Below are positions 31,200-46,100 of a DNA stretch of 64,000 nucleotides, in pieces. How positions within the stretch are numbered: the first letter of the stretch is position 1; every line of letters starts with the position of its first letter. Position numbers and translations under genes: made by a program. The notes beneath the pieces are model-generated. The model did no database searches, had not been told where the DNA came from, and saw only the letters and a program-made list of their open reading frames with translations. Origin of the DNA: Acanthaster planci (taxonomy: Eukaryota; Echinodermata; Asteroidea; Valvatida; Acanthasteridae). The stretch covers positions 91,926-155,925 of the forward strand of contig NW_019091615.1 in the NCBI RefSeq assembly GCF_001949145.1. The letters run 5' to 3'.

Positions 31200-34100
31200 G
31201 AAACAGCTCCTTGTTTATGTAAACTTTAGGTCAGCTGTACTTTTTGCCACTTGTATCTTTTTCCTTATATACTTTACATGTGAAAGTTTTAACGTGACAG
31301 TACAAAGAAAATTGTCATGTTTCATGGCTGCTTTCTTCCACATGTCAAGTTTGTCTAGTGCACAAGAAAGGTTTATGTTATGTACGTCAATCAGCTGACA
31401 GTTTGTTCATAACACAATTATTAACACTCCCAGATAAGAAAAGTGAAAGCCAAATCAAAGAATTTAAAGCAACAAGATAAGATAGGTAATCTACAACCAC
31501 AAACAACAAAACCCATGAAATCATCCAAACATGACTGGTACTGGTAATTACAACGTAACACTGCTCAATTAACTCCTAAACCATGTCAGTCTTTTCTTCC
31601 AAGTATTTAATACCTCTACTTTGATGGTTATGGAGCATGAGCAGAAATACATGAAATGTCTTTTTTTTCTCCAGCAGGAGTGCGTGTGCACAATGGGAAG
31701 TCTCATATCCTCTGGCAGGTGCATGTAATGTACATGTACACATATCAGCAAAGTACTAACATGCCTAAATATGAACTGATGGAAGTTCAAAATCCTTCTA
31801 CAAATTATACTCTCTTTTTGACATTACATGTTTTGCTCTGTTAAAATCCCTCCTCAATTTCTACTTAGCCTACATGTAAATATTTTATAACTTGGAAAGC
31901 ACCATATAAAGTTTTCGTACATGTACAAATCAGTCTTTGCACACCACTGCTGGAGATAGACAACAATTAATTTGTTATATCATGAATATTAACTCTCCAC
32001 AAATATCTTGCACATTAATTTGGAAGGTACATGTACCCCATCAACTTGTCAGTCTTCCCACACTGCACGTTGAACCACAGATATGCAGCAAGCAATAAGT
32101 GAACCCTTTAAGCTTAATTTGTTACCTAAACAAAGTAAAGTCTTTCAAACAAAGGCCAATTGTATGCAATGACAAATTGATGTTATGTGCTAATGACAGT
32201 TCATTGGGTAACATGAATGGCATAGCTTCAGTTTTTGTTACAATGTTTCTCAAAACCAGTGCTTCACAAAGCAATGCCCTGAAGTCCTGATATCAAATGT
32301 CCCCCAACAATGATTCATTACCAATATGTTCATGCTGGTACAAACAACCCCCTCCAACCTCTACCTAGGTAATCAGACTCCAAATTAAATTATATGGTCC
32401 TAACCCTGCTGTAAAAAATACCCACTAATTCCATGAACTTGGTCTTGCCATAAACCAAACCCACAAAGAGACAGAAAAGGCCCTTGTGTGGGCTCACACG
32501 TCACTCACATTATCAATTTCAATCCAGTAAATTTCTTAACTTGTTCCCTGTGTCTAAATGGGAAACAGGTGTGGTGGTCATAAAACTGGGGGAGATACAT
32601 GTATCACAAAGGGAGTGGTTGATGTGATGAAGGTGATATTTCACAACTGATGGAGTGTGATGCAGCTGAAGATGGCCAAGCCCAAATTGCTGATTGAGGA
32701 GACAGGCTCTGTGCAAGTGTGAGGGATATGAGGAGCTTTTCGCTGTCGAAATTTAGCCAGAGTTTTTTATTGTGAGAATTACAGTTCTAGTGTTTACAAC
32801 ATTATTCCTAAAAGTCCTCAATTCTTCACCTGTTGGAGGACTGAGGACTGTTTGGGTTATGGTTAAAATATTCGATGTAACTATTCTTTACCTCCAGCAC
32901 GGTCTCAATTTTTACAGCATTTCCCATCAAAACAAGCTTGTTTGTGAGGCCATACTGATTCTGTTGGAGATGGATTCAGGGTCAATTCCACTCAATTGCT
33001 TTCACTAGGGTAGGATCAAGCCACATTTTTCTCTGGGTCACTCACTCTTTGATCCTCAAGACAAAAATCAGCCACCTTTGGTGCCTCTACTGCCCCTGGC
33101 TGAAACAATCAGGTCAGGACCTTGGACTCCCTGCAACTTTTGTATAATCGATGGCATAAGCCAGCTGCACTTCAAATTGTTTCCAGTCCATCTTTCTTTG
33201 TAAATGATGAAACTATGGGGATAAGTCTAATTGTGGAATTGACAAGGGATAAAAAGAAGTTCTCTTACCCAATGAAGGGCAACGAGAGGGGTCACAACCC
33301 TTACAGAAATGAATGAAAATTACATGGAGTTATAACTAGTATATAGTATACAGTATATTCTGCATCTAAGAGGTCACTGTTCCAGTTCTTTCACAATCAA
33401 GGATACCATTAACTTATTTTGGAAAAAGTTGATGATAACAGAGAATTTCTAAGTATAACTCTGAGAAGCAAAAACTGACACACTTCATTGACACACTGCA
33501 TGATTTTTTTCAATTGTTACAAACAAAATGGATGTAATGTATCTTTCAATTTAAAAATTCAAATTTCTTTAAATGGCAAAGAGTTTTCGGACTTCAGAAC
33601 TCCATTTCCATCTCCAAATAACTTCTGAACATCTGCGATAGATTTCCCTTGTTGCTGAACAAATCAACCAATCAAGATGGGAACCTGGGAGGACATGACC
33701 ATCTGATTCCCACCTGTGTTCCCTTGTCACCAGGATATCAGTTACCAGCCACAGTTCTCTTGGAGTTCCGAGCCTAATAACACGTTCTGGCATTATCCAT
33801 GATGATGATCACCACTCCATAACAGTAAAATGACAGATTAATAAACCAAACTGTAAGGCGCCCTTCCATTTCTGTACCAGTGGTATTCCTGAAACCATTT
33901 GGTAAGTGAATGGTATATTGCAGCAAAAACCCCAAGATGGATTTTGCCCTAGGGAGGCAATATCAAACAGCACACCAATAAGCCAGGCTGGAAAATTTGA
34001 TTTCTGGCTTGCCGTTGGTCCATGGAGGCAATGAGGGTTTGAAGACCTGGTGTCCCGTAGGGAAATGATCCCCCAGAAATAATGACCAGGGAGGGCAATG

Positions 34101-37100
34101 AACCAGACGGTTTATGCACATGTAGCATGATTGGAATGTGGGAGATGGACTTGGATAACAAGATCTACTCATTCACATATCAATGATTAAAACTTGAAAG
34201 GAATAAACACATTAATAATGAAGCAATTACAAAGTATCAACAAGTACAGGTTTAAGATACATGTATGATTTCAAGTCATGCACCTTTATGAATGGTGCAG
34301 AGTCAGAGTGCTAGAAATTGCAGCAACACAAAAAGCCGAACTCACACTACTCCGATGTAACATAACAAGGCTACTGAAGGAACTACCAGTTTTTTTGATT
34401 TGCATTTTCCTTTTTATAAGCCTTCTGTACTCAATCCTATTTTCACTCCTGTAATAAATCTCTCTTTTGATTGCAAAGGAAACAAACAGTGGACAATGAT
34501 CTACATGTGAATTCTGCAAACTCCTGGGAAAGTTCTTTTCCAACTTGCCTCCTAGCCACCAGTCTAAACTACACAACTCTTCACAGCAGGGGTGTACTAT
34601 TCCCCTAGGGCAATACCAAAAGTGACTAGGAATATGCAACCATGAACTATTCCTTGCATGCAAGGACATGGTGTAAAATACTACACAGTGGGTTTTATCC
34701 TGGATGCCTTTGGCAAGGAGATGGCAAGTGTGATTTACTGTTTTATTTCAGGCAAGTGGCACATTATGAAGGTGGACTTAAGGCAAGGACAATGGCCAGG
34801 CCTTGAGGACAATAGGATGACCATTAAGGAAGGGACACTGGTCAGTTGAGTGACCCAGTTTAAGTTGGTCAAGGTTTGGTCAAGTATGCTCCATTCCTCC
34901 AAGGGTCAGTTCAAGATTTGTGCTTAAGGTCATGGACTTTCAATAAAATTCTTTAAAAATTGCATGTATTTGCCAAAACCACAGCCTAAACATCAAAAGA
35001 TCCTGAACACATTTCTTTCTAAAATTTGCGAACAACATACAGTATATGTAAACAAATGAAGTCTTGTACTGAGTATTCTGAAAGAGTAATGTGTGAAATA
35101 CTGGTACAATATACAGAGACTATACACAGATCAATGCAACCATTTAAGTATTCACCAACATGTTGAAATCATCATCAACACTCATCAACCACTTACAACA
35201 ATTCATCAACAAGTCAACCAATCCCACCAACAAAACATGTCTAAAGCCACTCAACATCCACAGCAAGCACATGCACAGCCAAAGTACACACAGCCTGGAA
35301 ATGGGTGAACTGGACCCTCTAAACCATCAACAACAACCGTCAACACTCAACCAAGTACCACAGACATACTTCTTTCTTTGACTTCACTTTATAAACATGA
35401 CCTCTCACCCTCTGGTCTCCCTCCCCCCATAAGTCTCTTGCTACCATCCAAGTACAAGACATACTTCTACTTACGCTCATGTGCAAGCTTTCTTTACATC
35501 AGGTTGTGTCTCCCAGAGAAATCTGTGGAGGAATTCTTACTGGCATGCAGCAGCTTTGCTCTGGTCTAGGTTTACAAGGATAACAGACCTCCTGAGTCTC
35601 TCCCAGCAGGTCTAACTCAAACCCTTAGCCTTCGTGCATTGAATGACTGTTACCAATCTCAAACTAACCAATCTGTGAGTTCCTCTGCTTCACCAGCCTT
35701 CCTGCAATCCCCCCTGATGATGACGTGAGCAGCCGCTGCCTGACCCCCGTGACCCTACAAGTCTGCTTAAACTATCACTTTCTGTCAATCCTATTCTACT
35801 GTGTACTTTTTAAACAAGGTGAAGAGCACGGACAACGGGGGCCGATACAGGCGACTTACTCTCAATGATTTACAATTTAATCACCGTGTTGCCTCTGCTT
35901 CCCCACCCCCCCACTGTCAGTTTTATTATTTTTGTTAAACTCATCGGCTTTTTTGCTCAACGGTGATTACCCAGTTACCACTCTGTTTAGAAGGAAGATA
36001 TTTTTAATCCAGGTGTATTTATCTCACAGATTCTCTACTCCGGTCCACTGCCACTATGTCCCAAGAATGATTTGTTAGTCATACCCTCTGTCCTTCTGCT
36101 GCTGAGGAGAAATAACAAAATCCATGCTGAGCTTTAATCTGGCAGTATTTACATGTCCCCACACCACTGATTATTTTTGCAGTTTTCAATGTCGGTATAT
36201 CATTTCTGTCCACAAGAAACAAATGTTTAGGGTTGGAATCAGCAATTCTCTCCCGAGTGCAGTATGGTTGTAATGAGAAGCCTACGTATTACGCTTTCCT
36301 TCTATTAACAAATCACCGTGTAAAATGCAGATGTACTTTCATTAAAGTGAAGTTGCCAATGGGCTTTTTCCTTAGGAGGGAAATTTTGGATCAAAACACC
36401 AGGTCATTATTATTATTATTATTTTATTCAGAAATCAACCAACTAAGCAACACACCACTGTTGTAATTTCCAACCACATGCCACTTAAGTCAGTTGGTAT
36501 TTCACAAACATTCTTTCCTTTTTTCTTGTAGATTTTCAAAAAGTCAGGCCAAATTTTTTTAACACTACAGTATATAGGCCCCCTAAATGTAAATTACATT
36601 AGTGATTAAGATAGTAATATATCACCCAGGGACGACAAGGTCTTTTTTTTTCTGTTTCATACACAAATAATCTCTTAAGGCTTTTTCTAGTATTTGAAAG
36701 TAACTATCTCCATTTCATGAATATGTAAACCTTCCATTTGCAGTCTCTTGATGCATGTAGGGCCCGAGTCCCTCATGGAACCACATGAATTTACATAGTG
36801 TTGGCATTTCTCAAAGCATATCTTTCTCAGAAACCATTTGGCATTGTCCATAGTAAATGCACTACCAGAGTGCAGCTGATGGTCTAAAGACTAAACTTCA
36901 TTCCAGTCACTAGACTGCTTCCCAGCCTGTCATAGCAATGTGCTTACCATTACTTGCATGTTTGTCAACACGTCAAAGACTCATGAATCAAATACTTGGA
37001 AGGCATACATGTACATAGCATCCCTTTTTGCTAGGTCTTCCATATATAACCCATTAACGACAAGCACTTGAATTACCTCTCCAATTGCTGTAAATCAAGA

Positions 37101-40100
37101 CACTATACTTCCACTTTAATGGTCGATAGTAAATCTGACTGGTGTGGTAGCATCAAACTGAACTTTCAGAACTACAATCCAACAACTACTTTCTACGATC
37201 AACTGTGAAAAATTCAATTTGAATCTTATTTGCAGTGTGCACTTAATAAACTGTATGGATTTTAATATACCAGTACACCTGTGCAATCTGTGTACGCTAT
37301 ACACTGGGTGACAGGCAGGGCAGTTTGTCACAGTGTACAATTCTGAAATTAAAGCACAGTGTTTGCTATTCTGACCCTAGGAATTAAACAGCCTGGAATG
37401 CTTGTAAAATCTTTCTCCACAATCACCATTGACGTCATTCTCTCTCAGTATCTGTCCTGTTGTTGATCCCAAGTTTTTCTGATTTATATTTGTGATTTCA
37501 CTGCGCCAAGACTCTAATTAAACAGAGACATCAAGTCATCAACTAACACACAGTGTGTCAAGGCATCAACAACCATACAGTGTGGAGTTTGTTTAATTCA
37601 TGCCACCACAAAAACGTCAAGCAGATCTGCTTGTATGCTTTGGATGTGAACTGCAAGAGAATTTCAACACAAACACATGCTGACATTAATGGCTTGCCAA
37701 AAGAAGACCCAAAACATCTAAAGTTCATGATAAAATCCTTCCCAATTGTTCTGAATTAACCACAAGAAATGTTCCATTTCATGGCCTGCATAACCATAAA
37801 CCACCTTGAGCATGATCAGCCTTTAGTTTGGCACACTTCTTACAGTCTAGTAGGTCAAGCAAGCTTAATTTATTCATTAATATGTAAATTATAACACCTT
37901 CACCCACCCCCTAAAAAAAATTACTTCATAAAGAAGTGTTGATATGAATATTGCTTTCTACACAGATGAAGTGCACTCCAGATTTGGCATGCTCATCCCA
38001 GAGGATTTTGAATCTGATCGCTTATGAAAGGAATTAATCAACTACATGTATAAAGACTTCTGGTGACTTCATGCAAACAACCCTATGGTTGGAGTTTCGC
38101 CTTAGCAAACTGTATCCAACACTTAGAATGAGTGAGGGGTTCTACCTTAGGGAACTGTAACCTCCATTCACCTCCCTGGAAAAGACTGCCTGACATTAGA
38201 CTTTAATTAAAATGAATAGATAATTTAAAACATAGGAACATAAAAATGAAAACTGCCAAAAACTAAATAAAAATGTAAAATGTGTGACTTGTTCAAAAAA
38301 TTCAGAGTGTCAAGATAGATTTCACAATAGCAATACTACTGTTCTTGGCATACAAAACCATCTCTTTACCCAAGAAATCAAGCTCCAATCAGGGGAGGGC
38401 ATTTCCATTCATTGATGAGAATCCTGTGAGTCATACAGCCTCGGGACTCAAAGGAGCCACTACTTTTTTTAAGGACCCACACCGACAGACTCTCAGATCT
38501 TATCTCTGGAATAATTACTGGCTCCTAGTTTCTTCCTGACAACCCTTTGTGATTCAGAAACCACAGAAACTTCAGAATGATCTTGATGGACTATCCTTTT
38601 CAGTATTTCACATCATCAGAGTTGTGTACTTTTGGTCAATATTGATGATAGTATTTTGTTTGCTCCAGGCAATCCTTGCTACAAAGTGATGGATGAGAAC
38701 TGCTCATAACAAAGTACTTTAAGATATGACCCAACAGAAAATCAGTGACAAGGTTCCATAATTCTTCCCAAAAGTTACTGATTAAGCTGGACTGAGGTAA
38801 TGGGTACTGTGCACTGTGTAATCTTCTCTCCTTTTAAATCTCTGATAAATTAAAATTTCTGGAACAATGACACCAAACTTTTAAAATGACATGCAGGTAT
38901 GAATGGAGGGAAGAAATAGATGTCAATAAAATAAGCAATAAAATGCCTCTAGTTTAGGTACAAATCATGTACAAAAATTAAAGAACTTCAGAGGAAATCA
39001 CTGAAACAAATGTCAGCTACTGTCAGACAGGAAGAGGAAAAGTCAGAATTAACTTTCTGGGAAAAATGAATTAGGGTCTTCAACTTGTCAATTAATTGGT
39101 AAAATGAAAGCAAAATTGCCAGAGGAAATGTGTAAAGTTCCCTCCAGAATCTTACATCCGTTGACTATGCTTAAACTGCAGACCTAGGGAAAACTGGGAC
39201 TGACATGTCAGAGGTAACTTTGACAGACAGGAAGCTATTTATTTTCCAGCGGGATTAAATTGCACCCTTTGCTGTCAGGCCTAAATACACAGGAAATTAT
39301 AGAAGCACTTCAGACAGGAAACGGCCGCTTATGTTACAGGTAAAGGGGGAAATGTATAGAGTGGTGTTTGTCAATCTCATGGACAGATCTATCAAAAAGT
39401 TGTCCAGCACTGTTGGAGAAATGTTTGTCTTAAAATACTGGTGGGGGAAATTTTGTTGTGGTTATGCTTCAAAGTTGTAAAATGTGTACATACATGTACA
39501 GTACGTGTACATGTATGTACAGTCTGCATGGTTCAAGCATGGATTACCCAGAAACAAAATGGGACGGGGCTGATAAAGTGTTCTTGACTTCTTGTTGGAT
39601 GATTTGTGCATTATGGTGGAAGCATGGGTGGAAACATCAGGGCTACAGGGTTGATTTTCTGCTCTTTGCAAATATCAGGAGAGTGAGAGGTCACATACAA
39701 AACAGTTGAAAGTGGCTAAAAAAAACTTATAATTTAAAAAGTTCCATTAATTCTGAGCAGAGACGGTGTACAAAAAGCTGAAATTCAGGGTAACATTTTG
39801 AACCAAAAAAGCTGAGATCAGCAGAAAGGTGAATTCTCAGTCCTGAAATATTCTGCTAACACTGGCTGATTCCAAAGGTGCTTTTCTACAACTTGTTAAA
39901 AAAAATTAAAAAGCTTGTTCGTGTTTACTCAGTTTCTTATTGATGGGTCGCTTTAATTTTTGCCAGAACACTTTTGTCAAATTTTGGGGACTGTGGAGAC
40001 AATTTCAGCTCTTGTGTCTTGACAAGGCAAACTAATGATTAGAAACAGGATCACTTTACATGTGCATGTAATTAGGAGCACATTAATTCTTCAGATCATA

Positions 40101-42980
40101 CAGGCTTCCCAATATAAAAAGTAATTTTGGTTTCATTATGATGAAGATTCGTTTTTATCCAAGTTCTCATGTACAGTAGCAAGACCTGAACAGACCTTGA
40201 ATATTTATGCTGGCAGATTTTTCTAATATAATCAGTTCCTGGCTGTAAGCTTAACGAGACATCCAAATCTGGACAGCAGGTTTGTTTTCTATTAAGACGC
40301 ACACTGAAATCATTACAGCATACCAAATCATATCAGAAACCAAACACTAACCAAGACCAGACATCAAAAACATAACTATCGATTTCAGGAGGAGAAAACT
40401 AGGTTAATGCAATGAATCCCCTACAGATGGCCACCCTACTGGAAAAAGGGTTGAGATATTCTGGAGGCAATTTGAGGCTGTACGGTATGTTCAAAGAGGA
40501 AAACTTGCTGCAGGGTTTATGTCTTAATGCTATGATTAAGATTTTTCAGATCAATATACATCTACATGTAATGAATGCATAAATGCTCAGCAAAGGAGAA
40601 CCAATGACTGTACAACCTACATGGTACGGATATAGCTTTTTTTCCTTCAAAATTGGTCTCAACAACGACGTTCTTACTCTTCACAATAATTGAATATGGT
40701 ACTTATAAAAACTTGATAAAACTTTGCAAACCATACAATGAATATGTACACATGTACATGTCTCAGCCAGTTTCTTAGAAAACACCATGTTTGCTTACAC
40801 TTTGAAAGGGGACATGGATAATGTCTTTTCAAAGGAAACTGTTAAGAACATACATGTAGTCCTACGTGTACCGGTACATGTACTCGAAGAAATGAGCAAA
40901 CTTGATCACCAAAACTCTCCAGAATAAAATCATAAGGCATTAATGATTCGTGAAATGGATCAAAATGATTTCCCCTTCATATCACAAAATTATTATGACA
41001 GCCTCCAGGAACAACTAACATTTTCAGTATGGAATAGAATATTGACATACTTGTACAATGTGAGTACAAATCTGAAGAAAAAGGGACTAATTACTGAACA
41101 AAGACAACAGCTTGCAGAAATTCAATTTCTTTGTCCATAAACATGAATTAAAATAAAAATGGCTGTGCATATTTCGAATGAATTTTTAGAAAGTACAGAG
41201 CAATTCAATTACATTTGTGATTTAATATCTGCAGAAATTCATTATTGATTTTGTGTGGAATTCCAGCCAAGATTCCCAGAGGGAGAATGATTCAGATTTT
41301 TTCCTTTATTCTTCCTGTCTTCTCAGCAGGTGGAACAGGTAACGGTTCCGTTAGGAGACCTGCCATGGTGAGCCGGCTTCCTGTGATCAAACCTATTAAG
41401 AACTTTCTTGCTGTGTGGTCTGATACCAAAAACAAACTAGCCAATTCTGAAGTTTGGGGCAATTGTAGAATGACAACAGTCAAGTTGAGATGAGATGAAC
41501 ACAGGAGGCCACCCAACGGAAACAAATTATTGTCACGTTGACAAAAAAGATTGGCTCATGCTGACAATAAGGAAATGTGTAGATGTAGGGTGCGTACCTA
41601 ACTCTGCCCACAAAAACGTTTCTCGAACAGTTTTAAGAGTGAATGAAAGTACAATTGCAGTTTAAATTTGAGTTCAAAGTTCAATGTTGAACCAGGTAGT
41701 ACCGGTACATGTACGTGTAAATAACTGCTTGGCATGGCTTGTCATGAGATATTCTACATGTATCTATACAAATGTTGTACATGTGACTGGCAAATTAATT
41801 ATAAACAAGCCACATGAACAGGCAAAAGAAAGTTTATGATATGGAATTTTATTCAAAATGACCACTGCTTGTAAAACACTGCAACAAACATGCAAATAAT
41901 TTTACATGTATTTCAGTTTTTAGTGGGTAGCAACATAAATAGTGGACACTTAATCAGGGAATTTAAAACCTCAATGAACATGAGACAATACCTCTAGGAA
42001 ACATCTTGGTTTTAGTTGATGAATGGATATTAGTTTTACACACACATCACTAATGAGGTAATCAAAACGATTCTTTCCAGACAGCTTTAAAAAAGAAATG
42101 GTGCAGTCTTGGTGCTGATATGACAGCTGCTACCAATAAGTTGGGGAACCATACAGCCTTCTGCAAAGTTTCTTAAACATCTCCCCAGCATGCTTCACCA
42201 TGGCAACAACATCTAATGATGCATTCCGACGCTCATTTCATCTGACATGCAAACTGAAACTGTTGCTGTGTGAGAGACCATACCGACACGGCAGGGTACA
42301 TGAGCCCAGTTGGAATGAAGGGAGGAGGGAGCCAAGAATTCTATGAAGAATCTACTATAATCAAGTTTACGTCTTGGTAAAGAAGTCTGGGCTCTGAGAC
42401 TACTGGGGGTGGGGATTAAGACCAGGTGGTGTTTGTTTTAAGGACCAGCAGCTGATGGATTCCTGGGTTCTTGGAGAGTGAGGGAATTTAAAAAGAACAA
42501 ATGGTTTATGATTAGGGCCAAATGGTCAAATTAAGGTCAGACAGAGGTTGGTGTAAGGAAACTTTGTGGAGTTCCTTGAATGAGATCTTGGACAATGTCA
42601 ACAATTTAAGATTTAAAAACATTCCTGAGTGACAACCAACAGTGAAATATACGGTAAATAAAGGGTAAAAAAATCATCAGTAAAGACAAAAGGTGAAAAA
42701 ATGTGACAGGCTTAGAGATATGTAGCAGTATTTCAGAGCAACAAATCAAATTTAAACACTCATTTTTAAAATTAAACGCAGTGTTTCTGTAAAACTCTGC
42801 CAAATGATTCCACACTGCATACATACAGGTACATGTAGTATACATGTATCTACAGAGAATAGTACGGGAAAACAAACTCACTGCATGTACATAAAGAGTG
42901 GAGTTTTCAGCAATAGAAAAGCAGTTGAACAAGTTTCCATGGCTAAACTTACAGTCTGATAATAAATGGCCTCCATTTAG
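31200..42980. other. long non-coding stretch
   Basis: No supportable exon on either strand. It contains an (ATT)n run at 36406-36425, a C/A-rich G-poor block at about 35150-35380, a 35-bp palindrome at 39486-39520, and a fragment of the TIR family near 39768-39845 (GTACAAAAAGCTGAAATTC ... TTCTCAGTCCTG). Confidence 0.55.
39486..39520. repeat. perfect 15+5+15 palindrome
   Basis: GTACATACATGTACA at 39486-39500 is the exact reverse complement of TGTACATGTATGTAC at 39506-39520, with GTACG between. It is the longest of many ACATGT-based self-complementary runs in the window. Confidence 0.95.
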
Positions 42981-42985
42981 GATTA

Positions 42986-43149
42986 TAAAACCAGGGGTGA
43001 GATTGACCAATGATAAAAACAGCATAAAGAAGCTGAACTGTGAAAATCTCCTATACTTTTGTACACAGCCAGTGAGGGAAAAGGCGGAAATCCGAAGCCA
43101 AAAAAGCTGAAATCAGCTAAAAAGCTGAGAAATCTCACCTTTGTAAAAC
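42986..43149. mobile_element. 152-bp TIR element with perfect 6-bp target duplication
   Basis: The element proper is 42992-43143, starting CAGGGGTGAGATTG and ending AATCTCACCTTTG. TAAAAC flanks both sides (42986-42991, 43144-43149). The interior has ACTTTTGTACACAGCCAG, GGCGGAAATCCGAAGCC and AAAAAGCTGAAATCAGC, words shared with the copies at 23.5 kb and with fragments elsewhere. Confidence 0.84.
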
Positions 43150-46100
43150 TTACCTACAAAAGTGTAGATGGACCCTGTCAGCAAAGACTCCCTGGAACAA
43201 TGGACCAAACTGTTGTATTGTTCTGATCACTCTCTACTGTAAAGATGGTCATCAGAAAATGGTGCGAGGAATGAAGGAAATGTTCTAACTCTTTTCTTCT
43301 ACATGTACATACAAGCACATGAAACTTTTTAGATTTGGCTTTAATAAGCCTTTGTGTGAATAAATATAACTGGCTGGCCTTCAAAGATGTTGCTCAGTGC
43401 ACCTTTACATATCACACAGTTGATGAAAAGTACAAAAGTGGCAAAGTCCAGCTCAAAGAACAGTCGCATTCTACCAGTGGTGGTATTTGACAACCTTCAA
43501 AAAGTTTCATGAAATAGTTTGACTTTTCTGTTCATTTTTCCACTCTGAAGCATCAAAACGATCACAAGTTACACAACAATCCAAACTGAGTTCAAGAATT
43601 CCAAGCTCGTAGTTGAACAAGATAAGAGAGTTCCAACAAATGTGGAAATTTATTGTACAGTACGTCTCACATCATCATGCTCTTGGAATTTGTCCAGCTG
43701 TCTGATCATCTCCCTTTTATTGTGAGGAAATGATGATATCCTGGTTATGCTGAATGCTTGCTCACTCACTACCAGTCTGAGAGGCGAGACTGTCCCACTG
43801 ACTTGCCTTCCAGCTCTACATCCTTGTTGTCAGTACCAACACAGATCGTTCATTGATTACTACCAGCAGTATACCAGCTAGAGGTGGGCTTCTCTCTACC
43901 TCAATGCTCCAATCCCATCAGAAAAAAAGATTTTGTAAACCCAATCAGCCTATAACAAACTCCTTAATTGAAAATATGAGCACTGTATTCACACCACAGT
44001 GGCTGGCTGGTCCTGCTGGGAGTGGGATATACATGTAGACTTCTAGTAGAAGGAAGGAGGGGCTGTCATGTGGAGTTCTCTTCTAAACACGAACACCCTA
44101 GGGAGAATCTCAACCCTGGTATTTCATGTCTGCCGCTTCTCTTGCTCCCATATGAAATTGAACTCTGCAATATGCCACTTTATTATTTGGTAGGGTTAAG
44201 CTATTCTGTTGGCTATTGTAATTTCAGAGGGGGTGGTTGAGATAAGGTCACATATTTGTTTGTTGATACAGGTATTGCTCTGTTTTTTTATTTTTGGAGT
44301 TGGAAGTCATAACTAAGGTTCTTGAAGTCTAGGGGTACAATATATCTGATATCAAGAACATGATAGGAGAAATACTACTCTAGCAAAAATAACAGCTTGA
44401 ATTTTAATGCTTTGTGCTATGGTGGGGTATTAAAATAGAACTTGCAAAGAATTTAAAACCTTCATGTGTAAAACATATTTGATAATGTCAATAGTGGTGT
44501 ACATATAAGAATGTACCGGTATAATCCTCCCGAGATTCAGTTAGTACTCTGAAATTCCAAATTCCATCTAGAACAATTCCTATTATTCTGTCATTGGTAC
44601 TTTTAAGTGACATTGATTAAGACTTTTTACAAATATCAACTTTAAGTTTTTTATGAAGTGCATACATTCACAAAGGTCTGATTGTGCCTCAGTGTATCAA
44701 TTCACAACAAAGCAGAGAATTCACCAGTGTTCTTTGAGGTTTTTTTCCAAATTAGTCTTGGTTGCCCCAAATCTCTGGGTCAAAAATCTCCTTTGAACTC
44801 TCCTCACCTCAATTTTATGCCCTGAAGATTCAGACTTCTACAGATTTCACATCAACCATGCAACAACTTCCCTCTTGGCACTACACATGAAATGGTAACT
44901 TTTTAAACACAAAACAGGTCCATTTACCAAAACTTGGACTCATATCCAGCTGTGGCTTGGTCTTTGGTTCCTGGAGCTTTTGTACATAAAGCATGTTATC
45001 AAAGTTTGAAGGCAATGCAGGGAATCTAAACCATGATAGGACTCTCCCAGAAAATAATCACATTTTGAATTGGAAGCTCAAAAGTTGATTCATAGTATCG
45101 GAAAGTTGTATACATTTAGCCTAGCACCAAAGTCACAACTGAAGCTAACATTTGAAATATAGTCCACATCCTTTTCCCCCCTCATTGCTTGTCCTATTTT
45201 GCTTGGATTTTTAGCTGCAGTTTCCAAGAAGAATGCACAGTATGTTTGGGTTTGTAGCTCTATGGTATGTATATAGGCCATAGAGAACAGAAATGAAGGC
45301 TCACATTCCTACCTACTCAAATTTCAAAGCCATCAGCCCAAATGGATTGATCTACAATCTAAAGCTTTTATTGTACTGGTACATCGCAAATGTGACAGAA
45401 AGTTAAATATTGGCATCATTTACATACAAAACTCAAAATCTGTGCTTGGGTACAGTCCATGCGTTGGAAAAACTAGATCTAGGTTATGACCCTTGCACAT
45501 TTCTCCTCTTAGTTTTAAAACCAACAGTCAATTTTCCCATGTCAAAATAATTCTGATCTCTTTCTCGCTGGCAAGAAGTCCAAGCAGTAATTTTATTTTG
45601 AAAATTGTCAGACCCCAGGTTGGATTACAAAGAATAAATGGAAAGTAATCAGTGCATCTGGCCAAGCCTCAAGCTACCGGCTTTCTGTCACCTTACAATG
45701 GTGAGGTTGTCAGCTTTGGTTTAGGGTGAGATTGGTGTGAACTTGGCCTGACAAAAAGGAGTTGTAGGGTAGACTTATAGGAAGGAAAGAAGGAAGAACT
45801 TGTTGTTTAATGAAAGTGACAACATTTCAAGACAAATTTGAATTGGCTAGAAATTTTGATGGGACACAGAAAGACTAAGAATTCCATCATCAATTTCTTT
45901 TGTAAACATAAATGTAAGTCTTGCAGGTGTGATACACGGAACCAAGGTCAAATCCTTTGTACGTGTAACAAACCTAATCAGAACAACTGACAGGAAAAAT
46001 TGGGGTTTACTTTAGCTTTTTAACAAGTTAATGTATCATTGCACCAATGTTCACTTGAATTTGATTTCGATATGAGAAACAAAACCATTCACCGATCGTC

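Noticed and set aside
34286-34669. 127-codon minus-strand frame
   Set aside because: Codon content looks random, there is no recognisable motif, and no acceptor or donor logic.
42606-43025. 139-codon minus-strand frame
   Set aside because: It runs into the 42992-43143 MITE, has no family resemblance, and no splice or start context.
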